Shown here: positions 1 through 11,670 of the stretch, piece by piece
Layout of the letters: every line of letters begins with the position of its first letter
How positions within the stretch are numbered: the stretch's first letter is position 1
Assembly: GCF_021917145.1 (NCBI RefSeq)
Contig: NC_061076.1
Location: 146,501 to 210,500, forward strand
Direction of reading: 5' to 3'
Source: Hypomesus transpacificus
Lineage: Eukaryota; Chordata; Actinopteri; Osmeriformes; Osmeridae
Length of the DNA: 64,000 bases
The notes under the pieces: model-generated
What the model was told of the DNA's origin: nothing
What the model saw: the letters and a program-made list of their open reading frames with translations, nothing else
Database searches by the model: none
Position numbers and translations under genes: made by a program

Positions 1-16
1 CAGATGCAGCTGTGAC

Positions 17-979
17 ATGTCAAACCTAACACAACCCAAGGACAACATCACAATAGTTTTCACACGAAGTATACTCTTTGGACCTGTGTCAGTAGCACCA
101 TTATTAATCTTTCTTTATATCAATGGGGTTGTATTATTCACTTTAAGGAGCAAGCCAGTCTTTCGAGAAACACTTCGATACGTCTTGTTGTACAATCTCA
201 TTTTTTCTGACACCTTCCAGTTAGCAGTGGGACAACTTCTGTACATACTGGCTGTTGCCCAGCTGTTTTTGATTCGCTATCTCTGTTTCTTAATTGTCAT
301 AGTGGGCATCCTTATGACTGAAATCTCCCCTTACAACCTGGCGGTGATGTCACTGGAGAGGTATGTGGCTGTGTGCTTCCCACTGAGGCACTCTGCCATC
401 GTCACCATCAAGAACACAGGTGTGTCTATTGCTGTGGTTTGGGCCATCTGCGGCATAAACACCATCATCCGAATATTTGTGTTGATCCTCCTGGAGTCTT
501 TGCCTCTAGATCAGTACATGCTGGGTTTCTGTGCTAAAGAAGCACTTTATAAACACAAAGTGTACTTTGTTTATGATTATACATTCACTGGTGTCACTTT
601 TGTATGTGTGGCTATCGTAATCTTGTCTTCCTATTTTGGTGTGATGATAGCAGCCAAATCTGCTTGCTCAGGCAAAGCCTCGACCAGCAAGGCTAAAAAA
701 ACAGTTGTGCTGCACATGATTCAGCTGCTTCTCATTCTGTCCTCCTTCCTCGTCTCCCCTATTCAATCGTTTTTCTATGGAAAAGTAGATCGAGTCACAT
801 TTGTACGTATTTGTTATGCCCTCTTTTTGTGCCTTGTGAACTTGCCCAGGTGTCTGAGTGGGCTGATATATGGCCTGAGAGACCAAACCATCAGACCCTT
901 TCTTCTGTACCACCTCAGTTTTGGTCTCAGACATCCCAAACTTGGACAAACATCCACTGTGCCTTCTAACAAACATTAA
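17..979 (+). CDS. Odorant receptor, OR131-2-like (class A GPCR)
   Basis: A single uninterrupted 320-residue reading frame, the normal intronless form and length of a vertebrate odorant receptor. Seven hydrophobic segments are visible. The receptor signature at the end of TM3 is MSLERYVAVCFPLRH (residues 111-125), with the DRY motif as ERY. A conserved Cys lies at residue 90, and an N-glycosylation site (NLT) at residue 3 in the short outer N-terminus. TM6 follows a Lys/Ala-rich loop (KAKKTVV), and TM7 ends in a SGLIYGLRDQTIRPFL segment typical of the fish 'odorant receptor 131-2-like' group. It should act at the olfactory cilium membrane by coupling to a G protein; the ligand is unknown. The ATG at 17 is the first possible start and gives a full-length product. 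The subfamily name is from memory of the motif style. Confidence 0.9.
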   Translation: MSNLTQPKDNITIVFTRSILFGPVSVAPLLIFLYINGVVLFTLRSKPVFRETLRYVLLYNLIFSDTFQLAVGQLLYILAVAQLFLIRYLCFLIVIVGILMTEISPYNLAVMSLERYVAVCFPLRHSAIVTIKNTGVSIAVVWAICGINTIIRIFVLILLESLPLDQYMLGFCAKEALYKHKVYFVYDYTFTGVTFVCVAIVILSSYFGVMIAAKSACSGKASTSKAKKTVVLHMIQLLLILSSFLVSPIQSFFYGKVDRVTFVRICYALFLCLVNLPRCLSGLIYGLRDQTIRPFLLYHLSFGLRHPKLGQTSTVPSNKH

Positions 980-999
980 TTACACCCCTTTGTACCACT

Positions 1000-1275
1000 A
1001 TATCATTTATTATGTCTTCTTGCGAAGATTGACATCATTGTCTGATTAAATGAATGCATAGCTGCATTTTTTTTATTCTTGCAGTAGGTTGCAGAATGTA
1101 AGTAATACAGAATAGAATGTTGCATCAATTGCTGACTGTTTCACCAAATTGACTACAAAAAGGCTTTATGAAATAGGCTGCTGTGCTGGAGATGGGAGGT
1201 ACAGTTTGTCAATTGTCTGTTAGTATGCCGCTATGGATGAAAGCATATGCTAAATAAATAAAATGTTTAATTTAA
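1000..1275 (+). repeat. OR 3' flank, copy A, with SINE/L2-like tail
   Basis: This downstream flank resembles 1700-1975: both have TTATGTC(T/C)TCTTG near the start, CTTTATG(A/T)AATAGGCT, then GGAGATG(G/T)GAGGTAC. Both end in a CTATGGAT(G/A)AAAGCAT tail like that of L2-tailed fish SINEs. It contains AATAAATAAA, which may serve as the receptor's poly(A) signal. Confidence 0.6.
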
Positions 1276-1699
1276 TTATATTAAAAGTAGAAGCTTGCTT
1301 AAAATAAATAGTTTTAAACCGTGATATTGTAATTTATGCGTTTCTTTTATCACTCTGTGGAGTTTATCGAGTGTCTCCTCCTGCTGTATAAACTGAAACA
1401 AACCCTTTCTGGTCTGGGAAATCAAGTAAATTACATTCATTATTAAATAACGGATTTACTAACTGCATGAGACTACATACATACATACACACAGACATAC
1501 ATGCATACATACACAAATCGCTAGCTGGTTACCATAAACCAATCTAGCTATGTACCCTAGAGCCCTCAGCCCTGCCTGTGATCTAGCTAACACCAACAAG
1601 GTCAGATTAACCCACTAGTAAGATGACGGTCACATGTTCACTCAGCAGAAACACAGATGCACTCAGTTACTCAATGACAATGCTTATAGTAAAATCTAT

Positions 1700-1975
1700 T
1701 GTATTATGTCCTCTTGTGAATGGATACATTATTGTCTGGAAACATTAATGTATGATAGATGTTGTTTGGTTTAAATGTACTTGGGGACTGAGAATGTAAG
1801 TGTTATCAAGAATTGAAGACATCAAGTTGCATGTATTGCTCAATGCTTCATGAAATTGGCTACAATTTGGCTTTATGTAATAGGCTATTGGTCTGGAGAT
1901 GTGAGGTACCGTTTGTAAATGCCTTGTTTGTATGTCACTATGGATAAAAGCATCACAAAAATAAAAAATAAAATA
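1700..1975 (+). repeat. OR 3' flank, copy B (diverged duplicate)
   Basis: Diverged duplicate of 1000-1275 in the same order and orientation, ending in an A-rich tail. With the receptor fragment at 2006 it looks like the remains of a local tandem duplication of the receptor locus. Confidence 0.55.
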
Positions 1976-2005
1976 AAAAGAGTATTAGATAAATGAAATG
2001 TCAAT

Positions 2006-2084
2006 GCCCAGGTGTCTGAATGGGCTGATATATGGCCTGAGAGACCAAACCATCAGACCTTTTCTTATGTACAACCTCAGTTGT
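2006..2084 (+). pseudogene. Odorant-receptor C-terminal fragment
   Basis: About 76 bp nearly identical to 845-921 of the intact receptor, with about four mismatches. It encodes PRCLNGLIYGLRDQTIRPFL and a few more residues, the TM7/C-tail segment. The frame is still open in this stretch, but no TM1-TM6 sequence lies upstream, so it is a receptor fragment rather than a gene. The high identity suggests recent duplication or gene conversion. Confidence 0.75.
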
Positions 2085-2094
2085 ACAGAAGAAA

Positions 2095-2342
2095 AGTATT
2101 TGTATTTTATATTGTATTTTATATTGTAAATTGGCAACTTATATTTTACTTATTGTATATTTTATTTTAATTGTATTCCACTTAGTATTGCTAGTTTATG
2201 TATCCTTAGTATAGTTAGACCACATATTTAAATTTAAGATTCCTATATGTCTACTGTATGCACCTTCCTGCCAAAGCAAATTCCGTGTCTGTGCAAACTT
2301 TCATGGCGAATAAATCCCATTCTGATTCTGATTTAAAGACAT
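2095..2342 (+). mobile_element. Non-LTR retrotransposon 3' end (fragment)
   Basis: An AT-rich stretch leads into GCCAAAGCAAATTCC, then GGCGAATAAATCCC and a short ATTCTG repeat tail. This arrangement is common at the 3' ends of fish LINEs. No coding domain is present and the family is not determined. Confidence 0.4.
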
Positions 2343-2507
2343 TAAATAAAGACATATTTGCCAGGAATCCCTTTTGACACAGAATATATAAAGAAAATGG
2401 GAACCGAAGTTTACAAAGGTTAAAACTTGAATGTTAAAAAACATAATTTATGCAGTTCCTTCATATGGGGGAGTAAGTATTAGACAGAATACATGTATAA
2501 AGTAGAA

Positions 2508-2527
2508 TGTGTGTGTTGTGTGTGTGT

Positions 2528-2599
<72 letters not shown>

Positions 2600-2633
2600 G
2601 CGTGTGCGTGTGCGTGTGCGTGTGCGTGTGTGT
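2508..2633. repeat. (GT)n microsatellite with GTGTGC variants
   Basis: About 125 bp of GT dinucleotide, interrupted near the right end by regularly spaced GC steps. It lies upstream of pgap2. Frames crossing it on the minus strand are His/Thr runs without coding meaning. Confidence 0.95.
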
Positions 2634-3331
2634 GTATGAGGGGCGGGGATGCGCTAGCGTACGCATGACGTCTGCTTGAGTTCCTGCTTCTACCTGTTGC
2701 CTAGTCATCTGGTTATACCAGAGCCTGTTCTGTAATAGACATTCTCTGGTTATACTGTTACAGTACAGTAGAGCTAATGGATGGATGACCGCTGGGCAGT
2801 AGGCTACCGTTACAGCTAGCGTACTATTTCGTTGAGTAGCAGTGATTAGTTGGCTAGTAGTTGACGACAGGACATGTCGGATGAATGGCATTAAAAAGCA
2901 ACAACGTTAGCTCGTCAACGAGTTAGCTTGGGTTTAAAGTACGTGGAGCTATTGACAGTAGTAGAGCTAGCACTATCTAGGCTACCGTGGTGAAGTAGAT
3001 ATTGGGGGATTACTACAACATCTTTCCATCTATCCAAGTATATGTATTTGAGCATATCGTATCATATCATACATAGCACTAAGATTGCGCTAACGTCAAA
3101 AACTAAGATGGTTCAGGCTTTAATTCCACCACCGGCGTCAGCGTCTTAGCTAGTCTAGCTAGCTCTAGTGTTGGCGGTAGCTAAGCACTATCACTAGAAC
3201 TGTTAGCTCGAGTTGCTAACAGTTCACACTGGGTAGAGCCGTTAGCAATGCTAGGAGGCTTTTATTAACAATCCAATGCCATGGCCCAATGGCTAACGAT
3301 GTTTGCTAGCTAACGTAACTTTGTCTGTAGG

Positions 3332-5806
3332 ATGCTTCAAGCACCATATGGGAGCCTGGACCGGGACAAGCCGCTCATACGGCTGCCTTTTACGCACTTT
3401 GCCGTGGGTACGGTCTTGATGGCGCTCACCGGCTTGATAGCCAGTATTGTCATATCTTTGATGTATCATTTCGAGGAGTCTACCTACACTCACTGTCAAG
3501 TAAGTAGGCTGAAACACCAGTTCAGCTATTGTTCCTTGAATATATATATATATATATGATTTATCTAGTCGTATGTTCTTGACTCCCTCTTACAATATAG
3601 GGTATTTATAACTGATATTACTCATCAATCTAGCCGTTGTGTCTCACCAGGTGCCGAACTACCTCCCCTCAATCAGTGCATCCATCAGTTTGGTGCCTGA
3701 GAGGTATATTTGGCGGTTCTGCATCGGTTTGCACTCGGCGCCACGGTTCCTGGTGGCGGTCGCCTACTTTACCTTCTACCGTGGGCGTTTTGCTAAGAGA
3801 CAGCTGGATCTGCTGTTCAGCGGACTGGCTCTGCTTGCTTCATTGGCAGAGAATGTAGGCCTTCTGATGTTGACATATGTCTCCTCAACAGAAACTTACA
3901 GTGAGTAATGTTGTGTACTCTATGCAGGAGCTGAAAACACACATACACACGTTGAAGCGGGGATAACTGGCTGTTATCCCCGCTTGACATGCAAGGTTTC
4001 TCTAAACATAGTGCATGTCAGTCCCTCCCTTGCTCTTGTTGGTACTTATCAACACACTAGACTGGGATAACTTTCTATTGATCAATCTCAGTTTTCTCCA
4101 CATTAAATAATAATGTCTTCATTTAGCAGACACTTTTATCCAACGTACGCTGTCGGGATTTTAACCTGCAACTTCCTGTTCGCAGTCAAATGCTCTACAA
4201 CTTGAGATGTACTCACACAGTTTTCTGACCTAAGACAAGAGGATAGAGCCGCCATAAGATGTGTTACTATTTGTTTACATGTGTAGATATTTGCTCCCAG
4301 CATCGTTCTAATGCACAGCGATGTATACTGATGTGTGTTCACAGGTGTGCATAAGTATGGCTTCATCGTGTTCATCGCCAGCTCTTTCCTACACATGCTC
4401 ATTACCTGCAGGCTTTGGCAGGTGGTTAAAAAGTACTCTCTGAACCCTGAGGTAAAATAACCACTCTTCCCTAATGTTGGGGACACACTATATGATTTTT
4501 TAAAATCTTATAAGATTGTCAAACTGTGAGAGACCACAAACATGAGGACAAAAAATCCTAGATTAAGCCGTTTTGCTCCTGCAGTGTGTGGTCACTCTTA
4601 ACACACCTCACACCAAGGGAACATCTGATAAAATCTGCAGAACCATCAAGATAATCGGGACATATGTTACCTAGGATAGTCGGAAGGGCCAAAATCGGTC
4701 CGATTATCCTGTGGTGTGTCCCCAGCATTAATCTACCTGCGTGTGTCAGCTGTCAAATCAGGTGTTTTATTTGTAATTTCTAATCATGAACAGTAAGTGT
4801 AGATGTGTGTGTGTGTGTGTTTGGCTGTGCCCAAATTACCTGCTTAACCTTTCCCTATTTAAGCCTTGAGTCCTGGTAGTTTTCAGCATATTTTGTTAGT
4901 TGACCTTGTTAAACATATCTGAAATAAATCAACCACACTCCTTTGAGTGCTGTATCACTTCTCACCAGCAGATGGCAGTGTAGACGACGGGATCAAGACG
5001 GTACACACTTAAGCAATGCACTTGATCCTGCCATTTAAACAAGTCTGCATAATTAGCATTAGGTTAGTGAACTTTTTGCTCCGATTGTGTCTACATTAAA
5101 AATGAGTCGTGCTAGCAGTAGAGATTTAGGGTGGTGGGGTTGAAGTTAGGCCTACTCGTCTCACATCAACACACTAATACGCACGCATAGATTCGACTAG
5201 CTTTTAAACAAAGGGCTTGAATAGCTTGTAAGCTTCGGCGAATATGTTGAAATGAGAGGAAGCCTCACAAAGCCTCCTGTTTTGGGTGTGTATCTGCAAA
5301 GGCATGCTCGGGGTGACCACAGATGATGAAACACATCAACACATATATTTTCTGAGCCCGGTAGAGGAAGTGGGCTGCAAAGAAACGTATCATCCGTACG
5401 TGAAGTAAAGCACTGTATCAGGACAGCAAACCTCTTTGGTTGGTCTTTCTGTATAAAAAAAGAAAAGAAAAAAATCCCATTATATATTTTTTCTTCGCAC
5501 AGTGGTGATGTCATATTACACTTTTAAAATGCTGCTCACTACAGTTTTCTTTCTCTCTAACTGTTCAGGAGATGACGTCATATCGTTGGAAGCTCCGGTT
5601 GTTTGTATTCAACGTGATCTGCCTTCTTGCCACCTTCTATTTCTTCAGGCGACACAACAAGTATTGCGAACCAGGAAGTGAGTGCTGCAGCCCCGCCCCC
5701 TCCTGTCTTTAACTTCGGGCGTTGGATATCATGACATCTTGCGTAATCAACCCGGCTTCAGAGGAAATGGTTTAAAAAAAGCACTTGTCACTTCACTTAC
5801 GCTCTC

Positions 5807-5851
<45 letters not shown>

Positions 5852-5990
5852 TTGTCTAGTTTATACTTTCTTTGCGCTCTGTGAATACCTGGTGGTCCTC
5901 TCCAACATGGCCTTTCATATGACGGCATTCTGGGACTTTGGGAACAAGGAAGTGATGGTGGCCACACCCCCTGAAGACAAGCGTTTTTGA
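3332..5990 (+). CDS. pgap2: Post-GPI attachment to proteins factor 2
   Basis: Five coding exons: 3332..3499, 3651..3900, 4345..4451, 5569..5677, 5860..5990. All introns are GT-AG and the phases agree, giving 254 residues, the length I recall for human PGAP2. Conserved blocks are [20 protein letters not shown] at the exon 1/2 join, [38 protein letters not shown] and [16 protein letters not shown] near the C-terminus. Several hydrophobic segments fit a multi-pass Golgi/ER membrane protein. The family is needed for fatty-acid remodelling and stable surface display of GPI-anchored proteins. An acceptor-like TGTCTGTAG just before the ATG suggests a non-coding upstream exon. Intron 3 carries a MITE and intron 4 ends in a (CT)n tract. 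It lies next to rhog, as I recall for human 11p15.4. Confidence 0.95.
3955..3985. repeat. Perfect 13-bp inverted repeat in pgap2 intron 2
   Basis: AAGCGGGGATAAC (3955-3967) and its exact reverse complement (3973-3985) are separated by a 5-nt loop. A second weaker pair, TGACATGCA/TGCATGTCA, follows at 3985-4020. Confidence 0.8.
4108..4205 (-). mobile_element. Short tRNA-derived SINE, truncated
   Basis: Read on the minus strand, a tRNA-Cys-like head (TAGAGCATTTGACTGCGAA, then TTGCAGGTTAAAATCCC) is followed by an L2-like tail ending GTCTGCTAAATGAAG. The central body is missing. It lies in pgap2 intron 2. Confidence 0.55.
4474..4728. mobile_element. MITE-like element in pgap2 intron 3
   Basis: A 255-bp non-coding unit with terminal inverted repeats ATGTTGGGGACACAC on the left and the complement of ATGCTGGGGACACAC on the right (14 of 15 match). 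It is flanked by TA on both sides. Size, TIRs and TA duplication fit a Tc1/mariner-type or similar MITE. No transposase is present. Confidence 0.65.
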
Positions 5991-7680
5991 GGAGGATGAG
6001 GGAGACTTCATCATTTACAACACTCCCAATCCTGGGGACTGATCTGCTGTGGCCAACTGTGAAAGTGTGTGTGTGTGTGTTTGTTTGTATGAAAGCAAAT
6101 GCCATGATTATTTTAATGCCTGTTTTATGGCAGCAACATTCATGGGTTTTCAGTTGTGAAATGGGAACCTGTGATGGCTATTTAAAGCCTGCAGTGTGGC
6201 TGTGTGGTGACTGCTCATCGTCACTGGTGATTACCTAACAGTCTTTGCTGGCAGTTGTTTGTCCACAGTTCCCACACACACTCACACGTTCACCTGCTAA
6301 GGCCTAGGAAGATGACATGGACATCTTGTTTTTCTCAGGAAATGAAAACCCCTTTAATGGACGGTTCTAGCATGTGTTCATCAGGTGTGACAGGTGCATA
6401 TTTGTGATGATGTATTTTAAAGTGTGGATGGTGAGTGGTAGCAGTGACAGCAACACATCTGGTCCCCACCAACCTGGTCCTCACCACCTGGTCCGAACCT
6501 TCTGGTCCGAACCACCTGATATCTTGAATGGGGCCCCAAACTTTAAGGATCCAGGTGTCAGGTGATTTTAGTTAAAAAAAAACAGTATGGATACTGGACC
6601 AGAATATTCAGAAGCTGCGTTTTTTTTTTTTTTTGTGAAATTATGATTTCTAACAAGAAAGAATCGTCGGTAGCCGCTGAAAGAACTAAGATGATTACTC
6701 AAAGAATTCATTACAGATGTTTTAGTAGTACAGGCCTGGAATCGAATCAATCATTCCATCCTGTTTGTGATACCAAATAGTTGTGACGCTGTCCAACAAA
6801 AAATAACCTATAACCTTGGCACGCCAGGTGCTAAAACAGAACAAAAGAATCCTAGTATCCCTCCGTCTGACGTATAGTATGAACAGCTGTCCAGTTTCAT
6901 AGCAATTACTCAACAGTTATTACAGTGAAGACAATTACTGCTCCAGTCAGTGTAGCACTGTCTAAATATGTGTCATAGCTTTTATACATTTAATTAAAAT
7001 TTAAAAAGCATACAAAGGGGTTGCTTCCGTTTGTCAAAACTGTCTTGGATGACAAAATGAGCCTCATCTTTTCTAGTACTGTAAGGTCAAATTACGATAG
7101 ACAGCTGTAGAACATCTCGGGGACTTAAGAAAAACCACATCATGACCTATCCCTGTCTTCCTGTTTATTTGACTGCAGTATTATAATCACAAGATATGGG
7201 GAAGGGAGTGGCTGGGTGTTGGATTGTGTCAATGGAAGCTCACCGTTTGAATAAGTAAACAGACGATTTAGGGTCACATGCTCGCGTTTAGACAAACGAG
7301 AATTGTAAACCTACAGCGTCTGAAAGGAAGTGCAGAGACTTAATTTGACTGTCAAATCAGAGAGGTGGAGAACAGTGTTGCAGCAGAGTAGTGCAAATGG
7401 ATTTCAGGTGTCGTCTGAACGTGAATATTCCTACCCTATGTGTTTTTTGACCTTTGTATTCTCAAAAGTCATGTTGGTAGCTGGTATGAGAGTGAAATAT
7501 ACGCTTCACCTGAGCCTGGGGCTAGCACTGCAGCGATGGCAGGTTTGGGCAAAGGTGAGGAATGTGTAGGTAGACTGTGTGAGCCTGTGTGTCAGTTCAG
7601 TCCCTCAGAATGTGAAACTTTGGGATGAGTGTGACACAGCAGGGGTCTTCACTGGGAGAACCTCCCTCTTCCTGCTGCAT
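5991..7680. other. pgap2 3' flank and intergenic DNA
   Basis: No gene is visible. The first few hundred bases probably form the pgap2 3' UTR. A short GGTCC(C/G)(C/A)ACC repeat (about 6460-6525) is the only clear structure. Confidence 0.5.
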
Positions 7681-7890
7681 GGTTCCTCACCCCTCCCTCC
7701 AGGTTCCTCACCCCTCCCTCTAGGTTCCTCACCCCTCCCTCCAGGTTCCTCACCCCTCCCTCCAGGTTCCTCACCCCTCCCTCCAGGTTCCTCACCCCTC
7801 CCTCCAGGTTCCTCACCCCTCCCTCTAGGTTCCTCACCCCTACCTCCAGGTTCCTCACCCCTACCTCCAGGTTCCTCACCCCTCCCTCCA
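7681..7890. repeat. 21-bp minisatellite, 10 copies
   Basis: Ten tandem 21-bp units of GGTTCCTCACCCCTCCCTCC plus A, with rare T or A variants. The period is a multiple of three, so long Pro/Ser or Gly/Glu pseudo-frames arise on both strands. Confidence 0.95.
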
Positions 7891-9109
7891 GGTTCCTCTG
7901 ACAAGACACAGAGTCACATCACACACAGGGGATCATGGTAGGATTTTAATTACAGGAATTTAATTCTCAGTTTAATATCAACTGTACGATGTTTCGGAAG
8001 CAAGGACTCCTACAGTCAGACACTTGATTATGTTGTATCATTGCATGTTCATAGACAAATTAGCAAAAATATTTAAATCGTGTTAGAAAAACAAACATAA
8101 ATTACAGATTTGATAAATATTCTACATAAGAAGGTGCTTTCAAGCACAGCTCACAGGAAGTGGACGGGGCTATGGGACGCGGGGTAGGGGGGGGCAGAGG
8201 GGAGACGTGCAGGTTCCAGTGGGTCAGGTCGCTACTGGAGGTCTGGGGGCGGAACCACAGGCTTGGAGGAAGACGAGAAGGCCCTCTTCCTCCCAGAGAA
8301 ACCCTGATGGAGAACGTGTTCCTGCTCTACGGAACAGCTGCCCAGTTCTAGTGATTCTGCCTTTTGAAATGTCACTATCGCAGAGCTAAGGGATGAGTGG
8401 TCGTTAGGGAGCGCACAGCTGGGTTCAGCCTTGACCAGGAAAGACCAGGAAAGACCAGGAAGTGCGAGGAAAGGGAGATGCTTGAGGCTGGTCGGCAGAC
8501 TGTGACGTTAGGATACCTTTACATTAGAGCGCAGGTGTTTACATAGAAGTCAGTGGTGTAGAAGGATGTTTTTGGTCCCACACTGTTTTATGTGTGTCTG
8601 CTTTAGAGATGCTTCACCTCTGTGAACACCCCCCCCCAATCTCCACTGACCAATCAGTCACAAGTAAAGACAGAAAGTGTCACTGCTCTGGCCTATCAGA
8701 ACTGACTAAAAGGTGGGAGGCTTTGGCAATTCGTCATTTGCAGAGCAATGCTACTCATTAAGCACTTAAAGTGACAATCTTTACATCTTTCCATGATTAC
8801 ATCTTTCTTGGGGCTAACTCAACTTGACCTCTAATGTTGGAGATTTGTTTTTTGGCGCCTCTCTCTCTCTCCCTGGTCTTCTTCTGGGGCAGTGACAATT
8901 GTATAAACACCCAGTCAGTAACAAGAAGGACATTTTTTTCTTGATAGATTTAGAATGAACCCTATTAAACACTAACCCTGTATATCTCCGTCCACAGTAT
9001 TTCAGGTCTAACAGGGTCTCTCTCGCTCTTTCCGTCCCTTCTCTCACCATTTCTCTCACCCACACCCCTCCTTCCTGTCCTCTGCGAATCCGCACCCAGC
9101 CCTCTCTCC

Positions 9110-10266
9110 CTACAGCAGAATGCATGATTTCTTGTGGGCTGTGGGTTGGGGGTTGAGAAAAGCCCTGACTGCCTCTGCAAACACATCTTTTATCCCGTCC
9201 TGGTTGAGGGCGGAGCATTCCAGGTAGCGAGCGGCGTGGATTTGCCGAGAGAGAGCCACGCCCTGCTGATGCGTGACAGGCGATTGGTTCTGCTCCTTCA
9301 GCTTCCTCATGGTGTCTGCGTCATTCCGCAGGTCGCTCTTGGTGCCCACCAGGAGAATGGGCACCCCGGGGCAGTGGTGGGAAACCTGGCACACACACAC
9401 AACCCCTCCTTTAACGCAACAACTTCTTTAATGCAACAACTCCTTTAACGCAACAACTCCTTTAAAAGCCAGTTCACACTGTGCCAACGATGTCAAGCAA
9501 ACACCAAACATTCTACTGGTGGATATTGGGCTTCGAATGTTTTGGATATATAACTGTTACTTTCACACTGCCCACACAAATGCCAACAGGTGTATCACAC
9601 CAAACCAACACAACCCAACAACTCCTGGCTGTTTATCTGTGTTTATTGGTGTTTGTTTGGGCAGTGTGAAGAACCCACACACACTAGTAAGGCAGCAGGG
9701 TCTGACCTCTGGGTGCCACTTGTGTTTGACATTCTCGTAGGAGGCGGGGCTGGAGATGGAGAAGCAGATGATGAAGACGTTTGTCTGTGGGTAGGAGAGG
9801 GTGCGGAGCCGGTCGTACTCCTCCTGCCCTGCCGTGTCCCACAGGTTCAGGCTGATGGAGCGCCCGTCCACGGTCACCTGCAGCCCACCAGGACCACACA
9901 GCACAATCACAAACCACTTTGTTGCCAGGTAAGTTTTCACATACAAGGTTATTGCTTTGGGGATGTTGGTGCAGACAATAAACATAGTGGTAAAATATAT
10001 ATATCAAGATAAAAACAAGAACTGTGGTGGAAAAAAAGCTGTATCTAAAATAGAAAACCCTGATAGCTTTGGTCTTCGTAGGGGGCTCAGGAACACAAGA
10101 GATACTCCTGTGGCTGGGCCCAGAGAAGCACACTGACCTGGCTGCTGTAGTTGTCAAACACGGTGGGGATGTACTCCTTGGGAAACGCTCCGGTGGTGTA
10201 AGAGATGAGCAGGCAGGTCTTCCCCACCGCCCCGTCTCCCACCACTACACACTTGATGCTCTGCAT
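9110..10266 (-). CDS. rhog: Rho family small GTPase RhoG
   Basis: Three coding exons on the minus strand: 10138..10266, 9707..9877, 9110..9385. Together they encode 191 residues, the RhoG length. Visible motifs are the P-loop GDGAVGKT (10-17), switch I with Thr35 (YIPTVFDNY), DTAGQ with Gln61, the base-recognition TKSD (115-118), and CaaX box CILL at the C-terminus for prenylation. RhoG cycles GTP at the membrane and activates Rac through ELMO/DOCK, driving ruffling, engulfment and leukocyte migration. An acceptor (GTTTCAG) places a 5' UTR stretch at 10267-10304 in the first coding exon; a further upstream 5' UTR exon is likely near 13027. Introns fall after codons 43 and 100. Which teleost rhog paralogue this is cannot be told. 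Confidence 0.95.
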
Positions 10267-10782
10267 GCTGAGCCCTGAACACGCCCCTCTGCCCCCTCAG
10301 CAACCTGAAACACACACAAACATACACACAAATATCAACACACAAACAAGTTAAGGTATACTTAAGCTTCTGTCCCCGCACTTGTCTACTGTCCTCTACA
10401 ACCATGGCTGGTTTAGCAGCTTTAAAGAACCCAGATTAGTGGAAGTGATAAATTATTACAACAGCGGTGCTTCTCCCTGTCAATGTTTGACAACAAGCAC
10501 GAATAGAACACAGAATCCATCTGCATTCAAACTCCCCTGAACAGTACGGTACGCTACGGTCTGGGCAGCACAGACAATGATAGAGAGTTGATGTATTTGT
10601 GTTTATGTAAATGAAGAGTACACAAGGAAACAGGAGCTGAATCTGAGATGTTATCCAGGGTTTACACAGTACAGCCAACTGACTAAGTTACTCTCTGGAA
10701 AACAAACACACATTACCCAGAAGTAGCATCCTCATCTAGTGTAAAATAGAATTATTTACATTTGTTGACATCATTTCCATAA

Positions 10783-10887
10783 CCTTTCTTTCCCTCCCTC
10801 CCTGTCTTTCTATCTACCTTTTCTCTCTCCCCCTCTTTCTTTCCCTCCCTCCCCCCCCCCCCTTCCTTTCTCTCTTCCCTCCCTCCC

Positions 10888-10929
<42 letters not shown>

Positions 10930-10930
10930 G
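10783..10930. repeat. Polypyrimidine (CT-rich) tract
   Basis: About 145 bp of nearly pure C/T on the plus strand, including a C run near 10850 and a (CT)n end. It lies within the probable rhog 5' intron. Confidence 0.9.
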
Positions 10931-11254
10931 ATGTTTGGATTGTGAGAGTGACTTGGCCCAGTCTCCAGGGAGACAGTTAGACCCTACTCCACCCTCTTCT
11001 CAGGGGTGTGTCCCAGTTAGCTCACCGTGGCTGGAGCCAGGGCCTGATCAGGGGCTAGCTGACAGGCTAGAAAAACTGACAGGCTAGCAAACTGCTAACA
11101 GAGATGACAAGGAGTAGCAGACTGTTTTAATACGTCTGACATTTGAAGAAATCATGACAGGTTAGAATATCACACTTTCGTTTTCTCAATTTGCAAAGGC
11201 TCTGAAGCAAACTCCCTCCCTTCCTCAAAGCAGAAGTGAGACCGGACACCCACC

Positions 11255-11670
11255 GCTCCCCTCTCTCCCTCTCTGTCGTAGCTCCCCTCTCCCCCTTTCT
11301 GTGGTAGCTCCCCTCTCTCCCTCTCTGTCGTAGCTCCCCTCTCTCCCTCTCTGTCGTAGCTCCCCTCTCTCCCTCTCTGTGGTAGCTCCCCTCTCTCCCT
11401 CTCTGTCGTAGCTCCCCTCTCTCCCTCTCTGTCGTAGCTCCCCTCTCTCCCTCTCTATCGTAGCTCCCCTCTCCCCCTTTCTGTGGTAGCTCCCCTCTCT
11501 CCCTCTCTGTGGTAGCTCCCCTCTCTCCCTCTCTGTCGTAGCTCCCCTCTCTCCCTCTCTGTGGTAGCTCCCCTCTCTCCCTCTCTGTCGTAGCTCCCCT
11601 CTCTCCCTCTCTGTCGTAGCTCCCCTCTCTCCCTCTCTGTCGTAGCTCCCCTCTCTCCCTCTCTGTCATA
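11255..11670. repeat. 26-bp minisatellite, 16 copies
   Basis: Exactly sixteen 26-bp units of GCTCCCCTCTCTCCCTCTCT plus GTCGTA, with GTGGTA and GTCATA variants. It lies in the probable 5' intron of rhog and is strongly asymmetric (pyrimidines on the plus strand). Confidence 0.95.

Noticed and set aside
2448-2891. 147-residue minus-strand frame with a His-Thr run
   Set aside because: Spans the (GT)n microsatellite; flanks show no recognisable domain.
9563-10157. Alternative minus-strand frames extending rhog exon 2 into introns
   Set aside because: GT-AG sites at 9877/9707 and the exact 191-residue RhoG product explain the locus; the extensions are intron read-through.
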